NCBI GenBank assembly: GCA_040768665.1
Contig: JAXGMN010000055.1
Span: 18,701 to 82,700 of the forward strand
Source: JABWBD01 sp040768665
GTDB taxonomy: Bacteria > Planctomycetota > Planctomycetia > Pirellulales > Thermoguttaceae
DNA length: 64,000 bases
Reading direction: 5' to 3'
Shown: positions 41,190 through 49,281 of the stretch, piece after piece
Position numbering within the stretch: the stretch's first letter is position 1
Layout of the letters: every line of letters begins with the position of its first letter
The notes under the pieces: model-generated
Databases searched by the model: none
Told to the model about the DNA's origin: nothing
What the model saw: the letters and a program-made list of their open reading frames with translations, nothing else
Position numbers and translations under genes: made by a program

Positions 41190-41774
41190 CTAGAAAATCC
41201 TCTGCGGATCAGCCGGCCTTGTTTCTGGATGACTTCTCCTGGGGCGAGAAGAGCCGGATGGCTCTGGCGAGGTCGCACCCTTGGCCGGTCGGCCGCGGTT
41301 CGGCAGTGTGGAGGCATGCGATGAGATTCGAGGGCAAGGAGAGAGCCAACACTGAACCTGCCCGGCAATCTCCGCGCTGGGGGCCGGCTGATTCAGAAAA
41401 TCCGCCAGGGTCCAGCGCGACAAGACTCCGACCATGGCATCGTGAAGTTCGACTCCTGCTCGATGGAAGGCGCACGTTTGCGACAGGTCCGCCGCATCGC
41501 TGCAGAAGTCGCCCAGGATTGTCCCCTGACAGGCTTCGACGATCATCCGCAGCGAGATCTCGCCAGGGCTGCGTTTCAGCGACACCCCTCCGGCGACGCC
41601 CCGGTGCGCCCTGAGAATGCCCGCCCGCACCAAATGCCGCACGACTTTGGCGAGGTAGGTGGGCGATTCACCGAGGTGCTCAGCCATTGCGCGAGGCGAC
41701 CAGGGCTGCGCAGATGAATTCAGTCCCAGGAAGACCGAGGCTCGAACCGCAGAGAGCGAGGTTTTTGTGAGCAT
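41190..41774 (-). CDS. Rrf2-family regulator, probable Fe-S sensor
   Basis: 194 residues. Winged helix of Rrf2 type (MLTKTSLSAVRASVFLGL, SPRAMAEHLGESPTYLAKVVRHLVRAGILRAHRGVAGGVSLKRSP). The sensor segment contains Cys82, Cys91, Cys101 and His104; C101-x2-H104 mirrors the Cys-x2-His ligand pair of IscR. A Pro/Ser/Arg-rich tail of about 50 residues is unusual. It is likely autoregulated through the dyad 16-39 nt upstream. Targets could include the GNAT gene downstream. NsrR- or IscR-like sensing of NO or Fe-S status is inferred. Confidence 0.88.
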   Translation of the reverse strand: MLTKTSLSAVRASVFLGLNSSAQPWSPRAMAEHLGESPTYLAKVVRHLVRAGILRAHRGVAGGVSLKRSPGEISLRMIVEACQGTILGDFCSDAADLSQTCAFHRAGVELHDAMVGVLSRWTLADFLNQPAPSAEIAGQVQCWLSPCPRISSHASTLPNRGRPAKGATSPEPSGSSRPRRSHPETRPADPQRIF

Positions 41775-41789
41775 AAGAGCACCGAATTA

Positions 41790-41813
41790 GGATAACACAT
41801 ATCTTAATTATCC
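41790..41813. promoter_or_regulatory. Rrf2 operator candidate GGATAA-N12-TTATCC
   Basis: Perfect 6-nt inverted arms at 41790-41795 and 41808-41813, with an AT-rich centre containing ATATCTTAA, directly upstream of the Rrf2 start at 41774. Size and AT content match known Rrf2-family operators; autoregulation is inferred. Confidence 0.65.
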
Positions 41814-41942
41814 CTTGCGGTGCCGCCGGTGTCAATCCCGCTGGAAGGTGGGGCCGCGAGGACAAATCATGCCCCACGCTTTTTCTAAGATCGCCCGCAC
41901 ACACGATCTGGCAGGCTCCGTCTACAGCGTGGCCAAACCCGC

Positions 41943-43283
41943 CTACGCAACCCACGGCGCCCGCATCGCGCGGGATCGGAGGCGGTTGGCCTCGGGATCG
42001 TTGACAAATTCCTCCTTGACCGGATCGTAGACCAGATCCCGCTTGAGCCACATGCAGATATTGGCGGCGTGTACCGTGGTCATGGCGCCGTGCATGGCCT
42101 CCGGATTGGCGACGGTTGGGCGGCGCGATTTGATGCAGTCGAAGAAATCGCGGGCATGGTTGAGGGGGCGGCGGGTACGGGCGGTGTACGCGCCGAGCAC
42201 CTTGTCGACCTCGGCCGGCAGTGTCGGCGAGGAAGCCCGCGTCTGCTCGTGCTCGCCGCCGGAGTTCGCGATCCATCCGTCGGTGCCGTCGAACCGCTGG
42301 CCCGAAAAACCGCCCCAGGACTCGTGCTGCCGGGCGAGGACCAGCTTGACGCCGTTGGAGTAGCTCGCGACCAGGCCGTCGCCGGACGGGTTGTCGACAT
42401 ACCGGTAGGCGACGGCGGAGGTGCTCGATGCGCCGATCCCCGCCTGGACCTGGACGATCGTGTGCGCGCCCCATTCGCCGATGCAACTGGTGTGGAAATC
42501 GTAGTGCCCGCGCCACGCCCCGCGGACATAAGCGGAGTTGTACGGCCGCCAGGGGCACGGGCCGAGCCAGGCGTCCCAATTCATCTCGTCCTGCGGCGGC
42601 TCGGGCTCCGCGGGGAGCCAGTCGCGGCGCATAAACGCATCCTCCCACGGGGCGATCTGGGCGTAGGCGGTGTGCAGTCGGCCGAGGCGGCCGGAGCGGG
42701 CCAGCTCGATTCCGAAGACGCGATTGGGCATGCTCAGGCCCTGCGTCCCGCTCTGATAAACGCGCCCGTAGCGCCGGGCCGTCTCGACCACCATCCGCCC
42801 TTCCGCAATGGTCATCGAGGACGGTTTTTCGCAGTAGACGTCCTTGCCCGCCCGCATGGCCAGGATCGACGCCAGGGCGTGCCAGCGGTCGCCGGTGGCG
42901 ATCACGACGGCGTCGAGGTCGGTGCGCTCGGCGAGGAACCCGCGGATGTCGCGAGCGATGGCGCAATCCCTGTTGCCGTATTTTGCGTCGACCATCGTCT
43001 TGACCGTCTCGCCACGGCTGCGGTTGATGTCGCAGATTGCCAGGAACTGGACGTCCGGCTCGTCGAGCATCCCGCCGAGCACCGCCCGTCCGCGGCCGCC
43101 CAGGCCGATGCCGCCCAGCAGAATCCGCTCGCTGGGCGCGGCCTTGCCGTCCTTGCCCATAGCCCGCGCGGGGACCAGGAGAGGAGCGGCTACCGCAGCC
43201 TTCAACAATTGACGACGCGTCAGCCGCGCCCTGCAACGTCGAGAAAAGTTTGGACCGGTTGCGTGTGCTACGTTGGTCATCAT
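41943..43283 (-). CDS. Secreted Gfo/Idh/MocA oxidoreductase
   Basis: 446 residues. A Tat-type leader (RRQLLKAAVAAPLLVPARAMG) is followed by the NAD(P) fold: ILLGGIGLGGRGRAVLGGM, FLAICDINRSRG and AVVIATGDRWHALASILAMRAGKDVYCEKPSSMTIAEGR with the EKP motif. The substrate domain has GTQGLSMPNRV and YDFHTSCIGEWGAHTIVQVQ. Planctomycetes encode large sets of these exported oxidoreductases, presumably for sugar derivatives, with tightly bound cofactor. Followed in the chromosome by ThuA on the same strand, a frequent partnership. Confidence 0.88.
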   Translation of the reverse strand: MMTNVAHATGPNFSRRCRARLTRRQLLKAAVAAPLLVPARAMGKDGKAAPSERILLGGIGLGGRGRAVLGGMLDEPDVQFLAICDINRSRGETVKTMVDAKYGNRDCAIARDIRGFLAERTDLDAVVIATGDRWHALASILAMRAGKDVYCEKPSSMTIAEGRMVVETARRYGRVYQSGTQGLSMPNRVFGIELARSGRLGRLHTAYAQIAPWEDAFMRRDWLPAEPEPPQDEMNWDAWLGPCPWRPYNSAYVRGAWRGHYDFHTSCIGEWGAHTIVQVQAGIGASSTSAVAYRYVDNPSGDGLVASYSNGVKLVLARQHESWGGFSGQRFDGTDGWIANSGGEHEQTRASSPTLPAEVDKVLGAYTARTRRPLNHARDFFDCIKSRRPTVANPEAMHGAMTTVHAANICMWLKRDLVYDPVKEEFVNDPEANRLRSRAMRAPWVA

Positions 43284-43324
43284 CGGTCTCCGGAAGATTC
43301 AGCGATTGTCCACAGAAAGCGCTC

Positions 43325-44188
43325 TCACTGCTTCATGAACTCGTTGGCCAACGGCGCCACCTGGTCGAGGTTGGGTGAGATGTCGGCCTCGACCCGGCCC
43401 AAGGCCCACGACAGCCCGCCGAGCACGATCTGCTCGAAGATCCGACTGGACCAGACGTCTTCGCGGTGGCCCAGCGAGGTGTAGAACACGCGTCCCCGGC
43501 CGTGCATGCGTGCCCAGGTACAGGGGAACGGGGGCCGGTCGTAGCAGCGGCGGTCGGCCGGATTGTCCTTGTTCATCCCCTCGCAATCCTGCACCAGAAT
43601 CACGTGCAGATCGTTGGCAAAGTGCATCAGGGAGAACCACTCCTCGAGCATCGAGAACGATTCTCCCAGTTTTCCAGCGCCGGGAAACCGGGGCGAGACC
43701 ACCCGGATCCGGGCCACCTGCTGGCTGCCGTGGCCCAGACAATCGGCGCCGGCGGCGTCGGGCAACATCCAGACGCCCGGATGGATTGCCACAAAGGGCT
43801 TGCCGCCCCGGACCGCCGCATCGAGCTTCTTCCAGCCGCCTTCGGACAGCGGAGGACTGCCATCCTTGCCGGCCGGGTTCATGAGGTCGTTTGGCCTCCC
43901 GCAGGTGTAGGAGACGACGGCCGCGTACTGGTCCAGGTCGCCGTCGAACACGGTTCCGTCTTTGGTACACTCGACGTCGAGACCGGCACGGGCGGCCATT
44001 TCCGTAAACACTTTCTCGGCCGGCGACAACGACTGGCCGTCGCGCCGCACCACCGGGTGCTCGAAAAGGACGCTGCGGCTGAAGAAGAGAAGGCGAGGTC
44101 GGCGCTCGCCGCCGGTCGGAGCGGCCAGGGCGGCTCCTCCGCTAAGCAACAAGGCACCCAATGACTGGAGAGCTTGCCGGCGTTGCAT
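43325..44188 (-). CDS. ThuA-like protein, secreted
   Basis: 287 residues. The leader MQRRQALQSLGALLLSGGAALAAP precedes a class-I-amidotransferase-like ThuA domain: LLFFSRSVLFEHPVV, YAAVVSYTCGRP, KPFVAIHPGVWM, PFPCTWARMHGRGRVFYTSLGHREDVW and FEQIVLGGLSWALGR. ThuA proteins occur with sugar oxidoreductases (trehalose/sucrose utilisation) and are often co-encoded with Gfo/Idh/MocA proteins, as here 41 nt away. Enzymatic activity is not established. Confidence 0.87.
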   Translation of the reverse strand: MQRRQALQSLGALLLSGGAALAAPTGGERRPRLLFFSRSVLFEHPVVRRDGQSLSPAEKVFTEMAARAGLDVECTKDGTVFDGDLDQYAAVVSYTCGRPNDLMNPAGKDGSPPLSEGGWKKLDAAVRGGKPFVAIHPGVWMLPDAAGADCLGHGSQQVARIRVVSPRFPGAGKLGESFSMLEEWFSLMHFANDLHVILVQDCEGMNKDNPADRRCYDRPPFPCTWARMHGRGRVFYTSLGHREDVWSSRIFEQIVLGGLSWALGRVEADISPNLDQVAPLANEFMKQ

Positions 44189-44419
44189 GGCTGATACCCT
44201 CTTGCGGTTCGAGCTGGATCAACGTGGCTTGTGATCGCCGCAGGAAACTGCGAGCGAACTTGCTTTACATAGCGACGCTATTGTCGCACGCGTCGCTATC
44301 GGGGGCAACAGGGTGGGCCGACGCTCAGGGGCCGGCTTGTTGCGAGCGTTGCCGGGGCGCGGTACGATGGCTGCGGTTTTGCAGGCGAATCGATGGTTGC
44401 GGCGTCAGGAGAACAAGCG

Positions 44420-45946
44420 ATGATAGCGCGGAGTTTTTGCCGAATTGGCTTCTTAGTGGTGAGCCTGTTTGTCGGCGCGGCGGGCGCCGCGGAGCCGACG
44501 TTCCAGGCCGGATTTGCCGAACGCGACATCACGCCCGAGATCGGCATGGAAGCGCCGGGCGGGTACGGAAAAGCGTATCACAAGTCGCTGCACGATCCAT
44601 GCAAGGTGCGGGCGGCGGTGTTCGGCGAGGGAGCGGCGCGTGTGGCCCTCGTCGGCATCGACGCCTTGTTCATCCGGCGTCCGACTGTCCAGGCGATCCG
44701 CCGGGAGATCCAAGAGCAGTGCGGGATCGCGCCGGAAGCGGTGATGATCGCGGCTTCCCATTCACACGCGGCCGGGCCGGTGGGATTCTTCCTGCCGGGC
44801 GAGTTCGACGACGCGCCGCCGCTGGTCCAATCGCTGGTCTACGATAAGACGGTGACGGCGAATCCCGAATATCTCGCCCGCGTCCAACGCGAGATCGTCG
44901 CGGCCGTCGTCTCGGCCGACGCAGCGAAGGTGCCCGCCCGTGCCGCGGCCGGTTTCGGACACGACGAGCAAGCGGCGTTCAACCGCCGGTTCCGCATGCG
45001 CGACGGCTTCACGATGACGCATCCCGGCCAGGGGAATCCGGACATCCTGGAGCCGGCCGGGCCGATCGATCCGCAGGTGGGCGTGCTGGGCGCATGGAAC
45101 AACGAGGGACAGTTTTTGGGCTGCGTGGTCAACTTCGCCTGCCATGGAACGACCGGGCCGGGCGGCATTTCGGCCGACTGGATCTATTACCTTGAGAAGA
45201 CGATCCGCGGCCTGATGGGCGAGAAGGCGGTGGTCGTCTTCGTGCCCGGCATGTCGGGCGACGTCACACAGGTCGACAACCGCAATCCGTACCGGATCAA
45301 ACAGTTCGGCGAGGTCTCGGCGCGGTACGTCGGCGGGCGGGTCGGCGCGGAGGCGCTCAAAACCCTGGTAGCGGTCGAGCAGGCTGCCGGACCGCTCGCG
45401 CCGGTTGCCGCCCGGAGCCGGGAGCTCAAAATCAAGCGCCGCGCGCCCAAGCCGGAACGCGTTGCTCGCGCGCTGGAACTGGTGAAGCAAGAACCGGCCA
45501 AGGTGGATGCCACCGAGTGGACGTTCGCCAAGGAAATCGTCGTGCTCGACGCCAGGATCAAGAAGGAGCCGGTCGCCACCGTGGAGGTGCAGGCCGTGCA
45601 GGTCGGCCCGGCCGTGTTCTTGTCGTGCCCGGCGGAGTATTTTTGTCAGTACGGACTCGATATCAAGGCCGGCAGCAAGTTCCCCTTCACGTTTCCCGTG
45701 TCGCTGGCCAACGACTGCATCGGCTACGTGCCGACCGAAGAGGCGCTCAGTCCGACCGGCGGCGGCTACGAGACGCGGCTGACCAGCTACAGCAACCTCG
45801 AACCGACCGCCGGGGGTCAGATCGCCGAGGCGCTGATCGGGCTGGCCGCTGGGTTGCAGCCCGGCGACGTCCCGGCGCCCCCTTCGCTGCCGAAATTTCA
45901 AGGGCAACCCTGGTCTTACGGCCGCGTGCCGCCAGAGCTCGACTGA
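44420..45946 (+). CDS. Secreted neutral/alkaline ceramidase-like protein 1
   Basis: 508 residues. Signal peptide MIARSFCRIGFLVVSLFVGAAGA; then the N-terminal ceramidase-like domain: AGFAERDITPEIGMEAPGGYG, VALVGIDALFI, MIAASHSHAAGPVG, VVNFACHGTTGPGG with His candidates for zinc, and FVPGMSGDVTQVDN. Neutral ceramidases cut N-acyl-sphingosine, but the planctomycete paralogues are diverse and could take other amides or esters. AGGAG is 8 nt before ATG 44420. It starts a co-directional run of five exported hydrolases. Confidence 0.85.
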   Translation: MIARSFCRIGFLVVSLFVGAAGAAEPTFQAGFAERDITPEIGMEAPGGYGKAYHKSLHDPCKVRAAVFGEGAARVALVGIDALFIRRPTVQAIRREIQEQCGIAPEAVMIAASHSHAAGPVGFFLPGEFDDAPPLVQSLVYDKTVTANPEYLARVQREIVAAVVSADAAKVPARAAAGFGHDEQAAFNRRFRMRDGFTMTHPGQGNPDILEPAGPIDPQVGVLGAWNNEGQFLGCVVNFACHGTTGPGGISADWIYYLEKTIRGLMGEKAVVVFVPGMSGDVTQVDNRNPYRIKQFGEVSARYVGGRVGAEALKTLVAVEQAAGPLAPVAARSRELKIKRRAPKPERVARALELVKQEPAKVDATEWTFAKEIVVLDARIKKEPVATVEVQAVQVGPAVFLSCPAEYFCQYGLDIKAGSKFPFTFPVSLANDCIGYVPTEEALSPTGGGYETRLTSYSNLEPTAGGQIAEALIGLAAGLQPGDVPAPPSLPKFQGQPWSYGRVPPELD

Positions 45947-45991
45947 TCGGCCACGCCGCTGCGGCGACGAACCTCGAAGAGGAGAGAGACG

Positions 45992-47662
45992 ATGCGTAAC
46001 GTAGCTTTATTCGTTGCCTTACTCGTTCCTACCATCCTGCTGCCCGCGGCCGTGCACGGGCAATCATCGCCAAACGAGCCGCGATTGGTTCACGAAGGCA
46101 AGGCGAGCATCTACCTGGCAAAGGTGGCGCTTGCCGGAATCTCCTCAGCACCGGTGGATGCGGATCTGCTTCTGCGCGGCGGCACGATCCACGACGGTTC
46201 GGGCGCGGAGGCCGCGGTCGGAGACGTGGCGATTCGCGACGGTCGGATCGTGGCCGTTGGGAACTTTGCGGCGGGGAAAACGGGAAGGATCATCGATTGC
46301 CGTGGGCTGGCCGTCGCTCCGGGGCTGATTGATCTCCACACGCACACCGACGGAACGCTCGCGCAGCCGGGGATTCGCCCCTGCCTGAATTACCTCATGC
46401 AAGGCTGCACGACGATGGTTACCGGCAATTGCGGCGGCGCTCGCGATACGGCGACGTATCTCGAGGACGTGGACGCCAACGGCGCCGGCACGAATATCGT
46501 CCACCTGGTCGGACACGGCACGGTCCGCGGCAAGGTGCTCGGCTCGGCGCGCCGCGCGCCGACGGCCGACGAGCTGGAACGGATGAAGGCGATGGTCGCC
46601 CAGGCCATGCGCGACGGGGCTTGGGGTATGTCCACCGGTCTGATCTACGCGCCCGGCTCCTACGCCGAGACCGACGAGCTCATCGCCTTGGCGCGGGTGG
46701 TAGCGAGCCACGGCGGCATCTATGCGAGCCACATCCGCGACGAAGGGGACCACGTCGTGGACGCCGTCGCCGAGGCGATTCGCATCGGCCGCGAATCGGG
46801 TGCGCCGGTGCATATCTCGCACTTCAAATCGATGCAGATTCCCAACTGGGGTCGCATCCGCGACGCCGCGGCGCTGATCGAGAAGGCCAGGGCCGAAGGG
46901 CTTCGGATCACAGCCGACCAGTACCCGTACACGGCCAATTCGTTCTCGCTGGTCGACGCCACGCTGCCCGCGGCGGAGATTCAGTGGTGCAAGCGGACGG
47001 ATCTCGCCAAACGGATGGCAAGCGAGCCGGAGTTCTCCGCCCTCGTCCGGCGGGTGATTGCGGATCAACTCGCCCGGACCGAGAAGATCGTGATCGCGGC
47101 GAGCAAGAAGTTCCCGGGATACGTCGGCAAGAGTCTCAAGGAGATCGCCGCCGAAGAGAAGATCGACCGGGTCGACCTGGTGCTCAAGATTGTTGCCGAG
47201 GAGGCCCCGCAGATCGTCAGCCACTCGATGTCGGAGGACGACGTCCGCTGGGCGATGGGGCTGCCCTGGGTGGCCACGGCGTCCGACGGCGCTGCCCGCG
47301 CACTGAATCCCAACGAGCACCACCACCCGCGGAATTTCGGCACCTTCGCCCGCAAGATCGGCCGCTACGCGATCCAGGACAAGGTCCTTTCACTGCCGCA
47401 GGCCATCCGTAGCGCCACGGGGCTGCCCGCCGACATTTTCGGCCTGAGTGAACGGGGCTACCTCCGCGCGGGTTATCACGCCGACATTGTGGTTTTCGAC
47501 CCGGCCGCGTATCGCGACCAGGCCACCTTCGACAAGCCGCAAGAGTATGCCACCGGAGTGCGCTATGTCTTTCTCGCCGGCCATGCGGCGGTCGACGATG
47601 GGAAGCCAAGCGAAAAACTGTTCGGGCGGGCCTTGAGGCATCGCTCGGCGCAGCAACGATGA
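45992..47662 (+). CDS. N-acyl-D-amino-acid deacylase-like amidohydrolase, secreted
   Basis: 556 residues. Signal peptide MRNVALFVALLVPTILLPAAVHG, then a cyclic-amidohydrolase barrel: LAVAPGLIDLHTHTDGT (HxH metal site), TTMVTGNCGG, GMSTGLIYAPGSYAETDELI, GIYASHIRDEGD, GAPVHISHFK, RITADQYPYTANS and ATASDGAARALNPNEHHHPRNF (Asp ligand). This matches D-aminoacylase/DAN proteins. Substrates may be N-acylated D-amino acids or N-acyl amides; with ceramidase-like neighbours an amide-lipid or N-acyl-amino-acid diet is plausible. Starts 46 nt after the preceding gene. Confidence 0.87.
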   Translation: MRNVALFVALLVPTILLPAAVHGQSSPNEPRLVHEGKASIYLAKVALAGISSAPVDADLLLRGGTIHDGSGAEAAVGDVAIRDGRIVAVGNFAAGKTGRIIDCRGLAVAPGLIDLHTHTDGTLAQPGIRPCLNYLMQGCTTMVTGNCGGARDTATYLEDVDANGAGTNIVHLVGHGTVRGKVLGSARRAPTADELERMKAMVAQAMRDGAWGMSTGLIYAPGSYAETDELIALARVVASHGGIYASHIRDEGDHVVDAVAEAIRIGRESGAPVHISHFKSMQIPNWGRIRDAAALIEKARAEGLRITADQYPYTANSFSLVDATLPAAEIQWCKRTDLAKRMASEPEFSALVRRVIADQLARTEKIVIAASKKFPGYVGKSLKEIAAEEKIDRVDLVLKIVAEEAPQIVSHSMSEDDVRWAMGLPWVATASDGAARALNPNEHHHPRNFGTFARKIGRYAIQDKVLSLPQAIRSATGLPADIFGLSERGYLRAGYHADIVVFDPAAYRDQATFDKPQEYATGVRYVFLAGHAAVDDGKPSEKLFGRALRHRSAQQR

Positions 47663-47745
47663 ACTCACGGGGAGGAATTCCATCCGCGGCGGATGCATTC
47701 GTTCAGGATCCATTCCAATCCCATTGCGCGTTAAGGAGGAGTACC

Positions 47746-49218
47746 ATGAAGCAGAGCATTATGCTGCTCGCGTTTGCCGCTTGTGCCACCTGCCATGCGG
47801 CGGAACCATCCGCTTTGCAGCTCCGCGCCGGCGCGTCGGCGGTGGATATTACGCCGGAGTTGTTTCCGCTGAACATGCCGGGGCTGTTTACGGCTCGGAT
47901 GGCCGATAGCGCGCACGATCCGCTCGATGCCCGCGCTCTGGTCCTCGACGACGGCGCGACGACCTTGGCGCTCGTCGTGGTCGACAACATTGGCGTGGCG
48001 CAGGAAGTGTGCGACGAGGCCAAGGTCATCGCCTCGCAACGGTGTGGAATCGCCGTCGAGAAGATCCTGGTGGCGTCGACCCATACGCATACGGGGCCGA
48101 ACTCGAATGTCAAAGATGGCCCCGAGCCCGAAGTGGCGTACCGGAAGGTTCTTGTGGCGGGGATCGCGGAATCGATCGTTCGGGCGCACGGTGCGTTGCG
48201 TCCCGCCGGCGTGGGCGCGGCCGCAAGCCCCTTGCCTGAGGAACTCTTCAATCGGCGATGGTTTCTCAAGCCGGGCAAGATGCCTCGGAACCCCTTTGGC
48301 GAGCTGGACCAGGTGAAGATGAACCCCACCAGGAGCCCCGACGTACTCGACCGTCCCGCCGGGCCGACGGACCCGGATCTCACGATCCTCTCCGTGCACG
48401 ATGCAGCATCGGACAAACCGCTGGCGATGTTGGCCAACTTCGGGTTGCACTATGTCGGCGGCGTACCCGAGGAGAAGATCTCCGCCGATTATTTCGGCGA
48501 GTTCGCGCGCGTAATGCAGTCGCGAGCGGGCTGCTGCAACGGCTTCGTCGCCATGATGTCCAACGGCACCTCCGGCGACGTCATCAACCGGCCTTTTCTT
48601 GTCAGCCGGCCCAAGCGCGAGCCCTTCGAGCAGATCCGGATCATCGCGCAGAAGACTGCCGACACGGCCTGGCGGGCGCACGGCACGATCGCCTCGCATC
48701 GTCAGGACGCAAGCCTGGGCATGATCCAGCGGGAGGTGACGTTGAAACGGCGCCGGCCGACGGACGAGCAGATCGCAGCGGCAAAGGCCGTGCTCGCCGT
48801 GGAAGATCCGGCCGAGCGCGACAAGCTCCCGCGTCTGGCCGACGTGTACGCGCGGCGCACGCTTTCGCTGGCCAAAGCCTCCGAGACAGTGACCGTGCCG
48901 CTGCAGGCCGTCAGGATCGGCGACCTGGGAGTGTGTGCCATTCCGTTCGAGGTGTTTGCCGAAATCGGCCTGGAGCTGAAGCGGCGGAGTCCGTTTCCCC
49001 GCACTATGGTCATCGAACTGGCGAACGGGACCAACGGTTACCTGCCCACTCCCAAGCAGCATAAACTCGGGGGCTATGAGACCTGGCTGGGCACCAATCG
49101 CGTGCAGGAGGACGCCTCGGTGATCCTCACCGGCAACTTGCTGGAAATGCTCGGTGAGTTGAAGAAGGATGTCGCGGAGACCAGCGCCGCGTCGAAACCG
49201 GCAAGAACCTCCCATTGA
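47746..49218 (+). CDS. Secreted neutral/alkaline ceramidase-like protein 2
   Basis: 490 residues. Signal peptide MKQSIMLLAFAACATCHA. Core: GASAVDITPELFPLNMPG, TLALVVVDNIGV, ILVASTHTHTGPNS, ILSVHDAASDKPLAMLANFGLHYVGGVPEEKISADYFGEF and AMMSNGTSGDVINRP. The HTHTG and GLHYVGG parts correspond to the zinc and serine-region motifs of the family. AAGGAGGAG upstream of ATG 47746 is excellent. Diverged from paralogues 1 and 3 in every motif, so an old duplication or separate acquisition. Confidence 0.85.
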   Translation: MKQSIMLLAFAACATCHAAEPSALQLRAGASAVDITPELFPLNMPGLFTARMADSAHDPLDARALVLDDGATTLALVVVDNIGVAQEVCDEAKVIASQRCGIAVEKILVASTHTHTGPNSNVKDGPEPEVAYRKVLVAGIAESIVRAHGALRPAGVGAAASPLPEELFNRRWFLKPGKMPRNPFGELDQVKMNPTRSPDVLDRPAGPTDPDLTILSVHDAASDKPLAMLANFGLHYVGGVPEEKISADYFGEFARVMQSRAGCCNGFVAMMSNGTSGDVINRPFLVSRPKREPFEQIRIIAQKTADTAWRAHGTIASHRQDASLGMIQREVTLKRRRPTDEQIAAAKAVLAVEDPAERDKLPRLADVYARRTLSLAKASETVTVPLQAVRIGDLGVCAIPFEVFAEIGLELKRRSPFPRTMVIELANGTNGYLPTPKQHKLGGYETWLGTNRVQEDASVILTGNLLEMLGELKKDVAETSAASKPARTSH

Positions 49219-49281
49219 AAGAGCGTGAATCTTGACGAAAGCTCAACGAACCGTCCTGCACAGAGCAAAGGGAGTGTCTCC

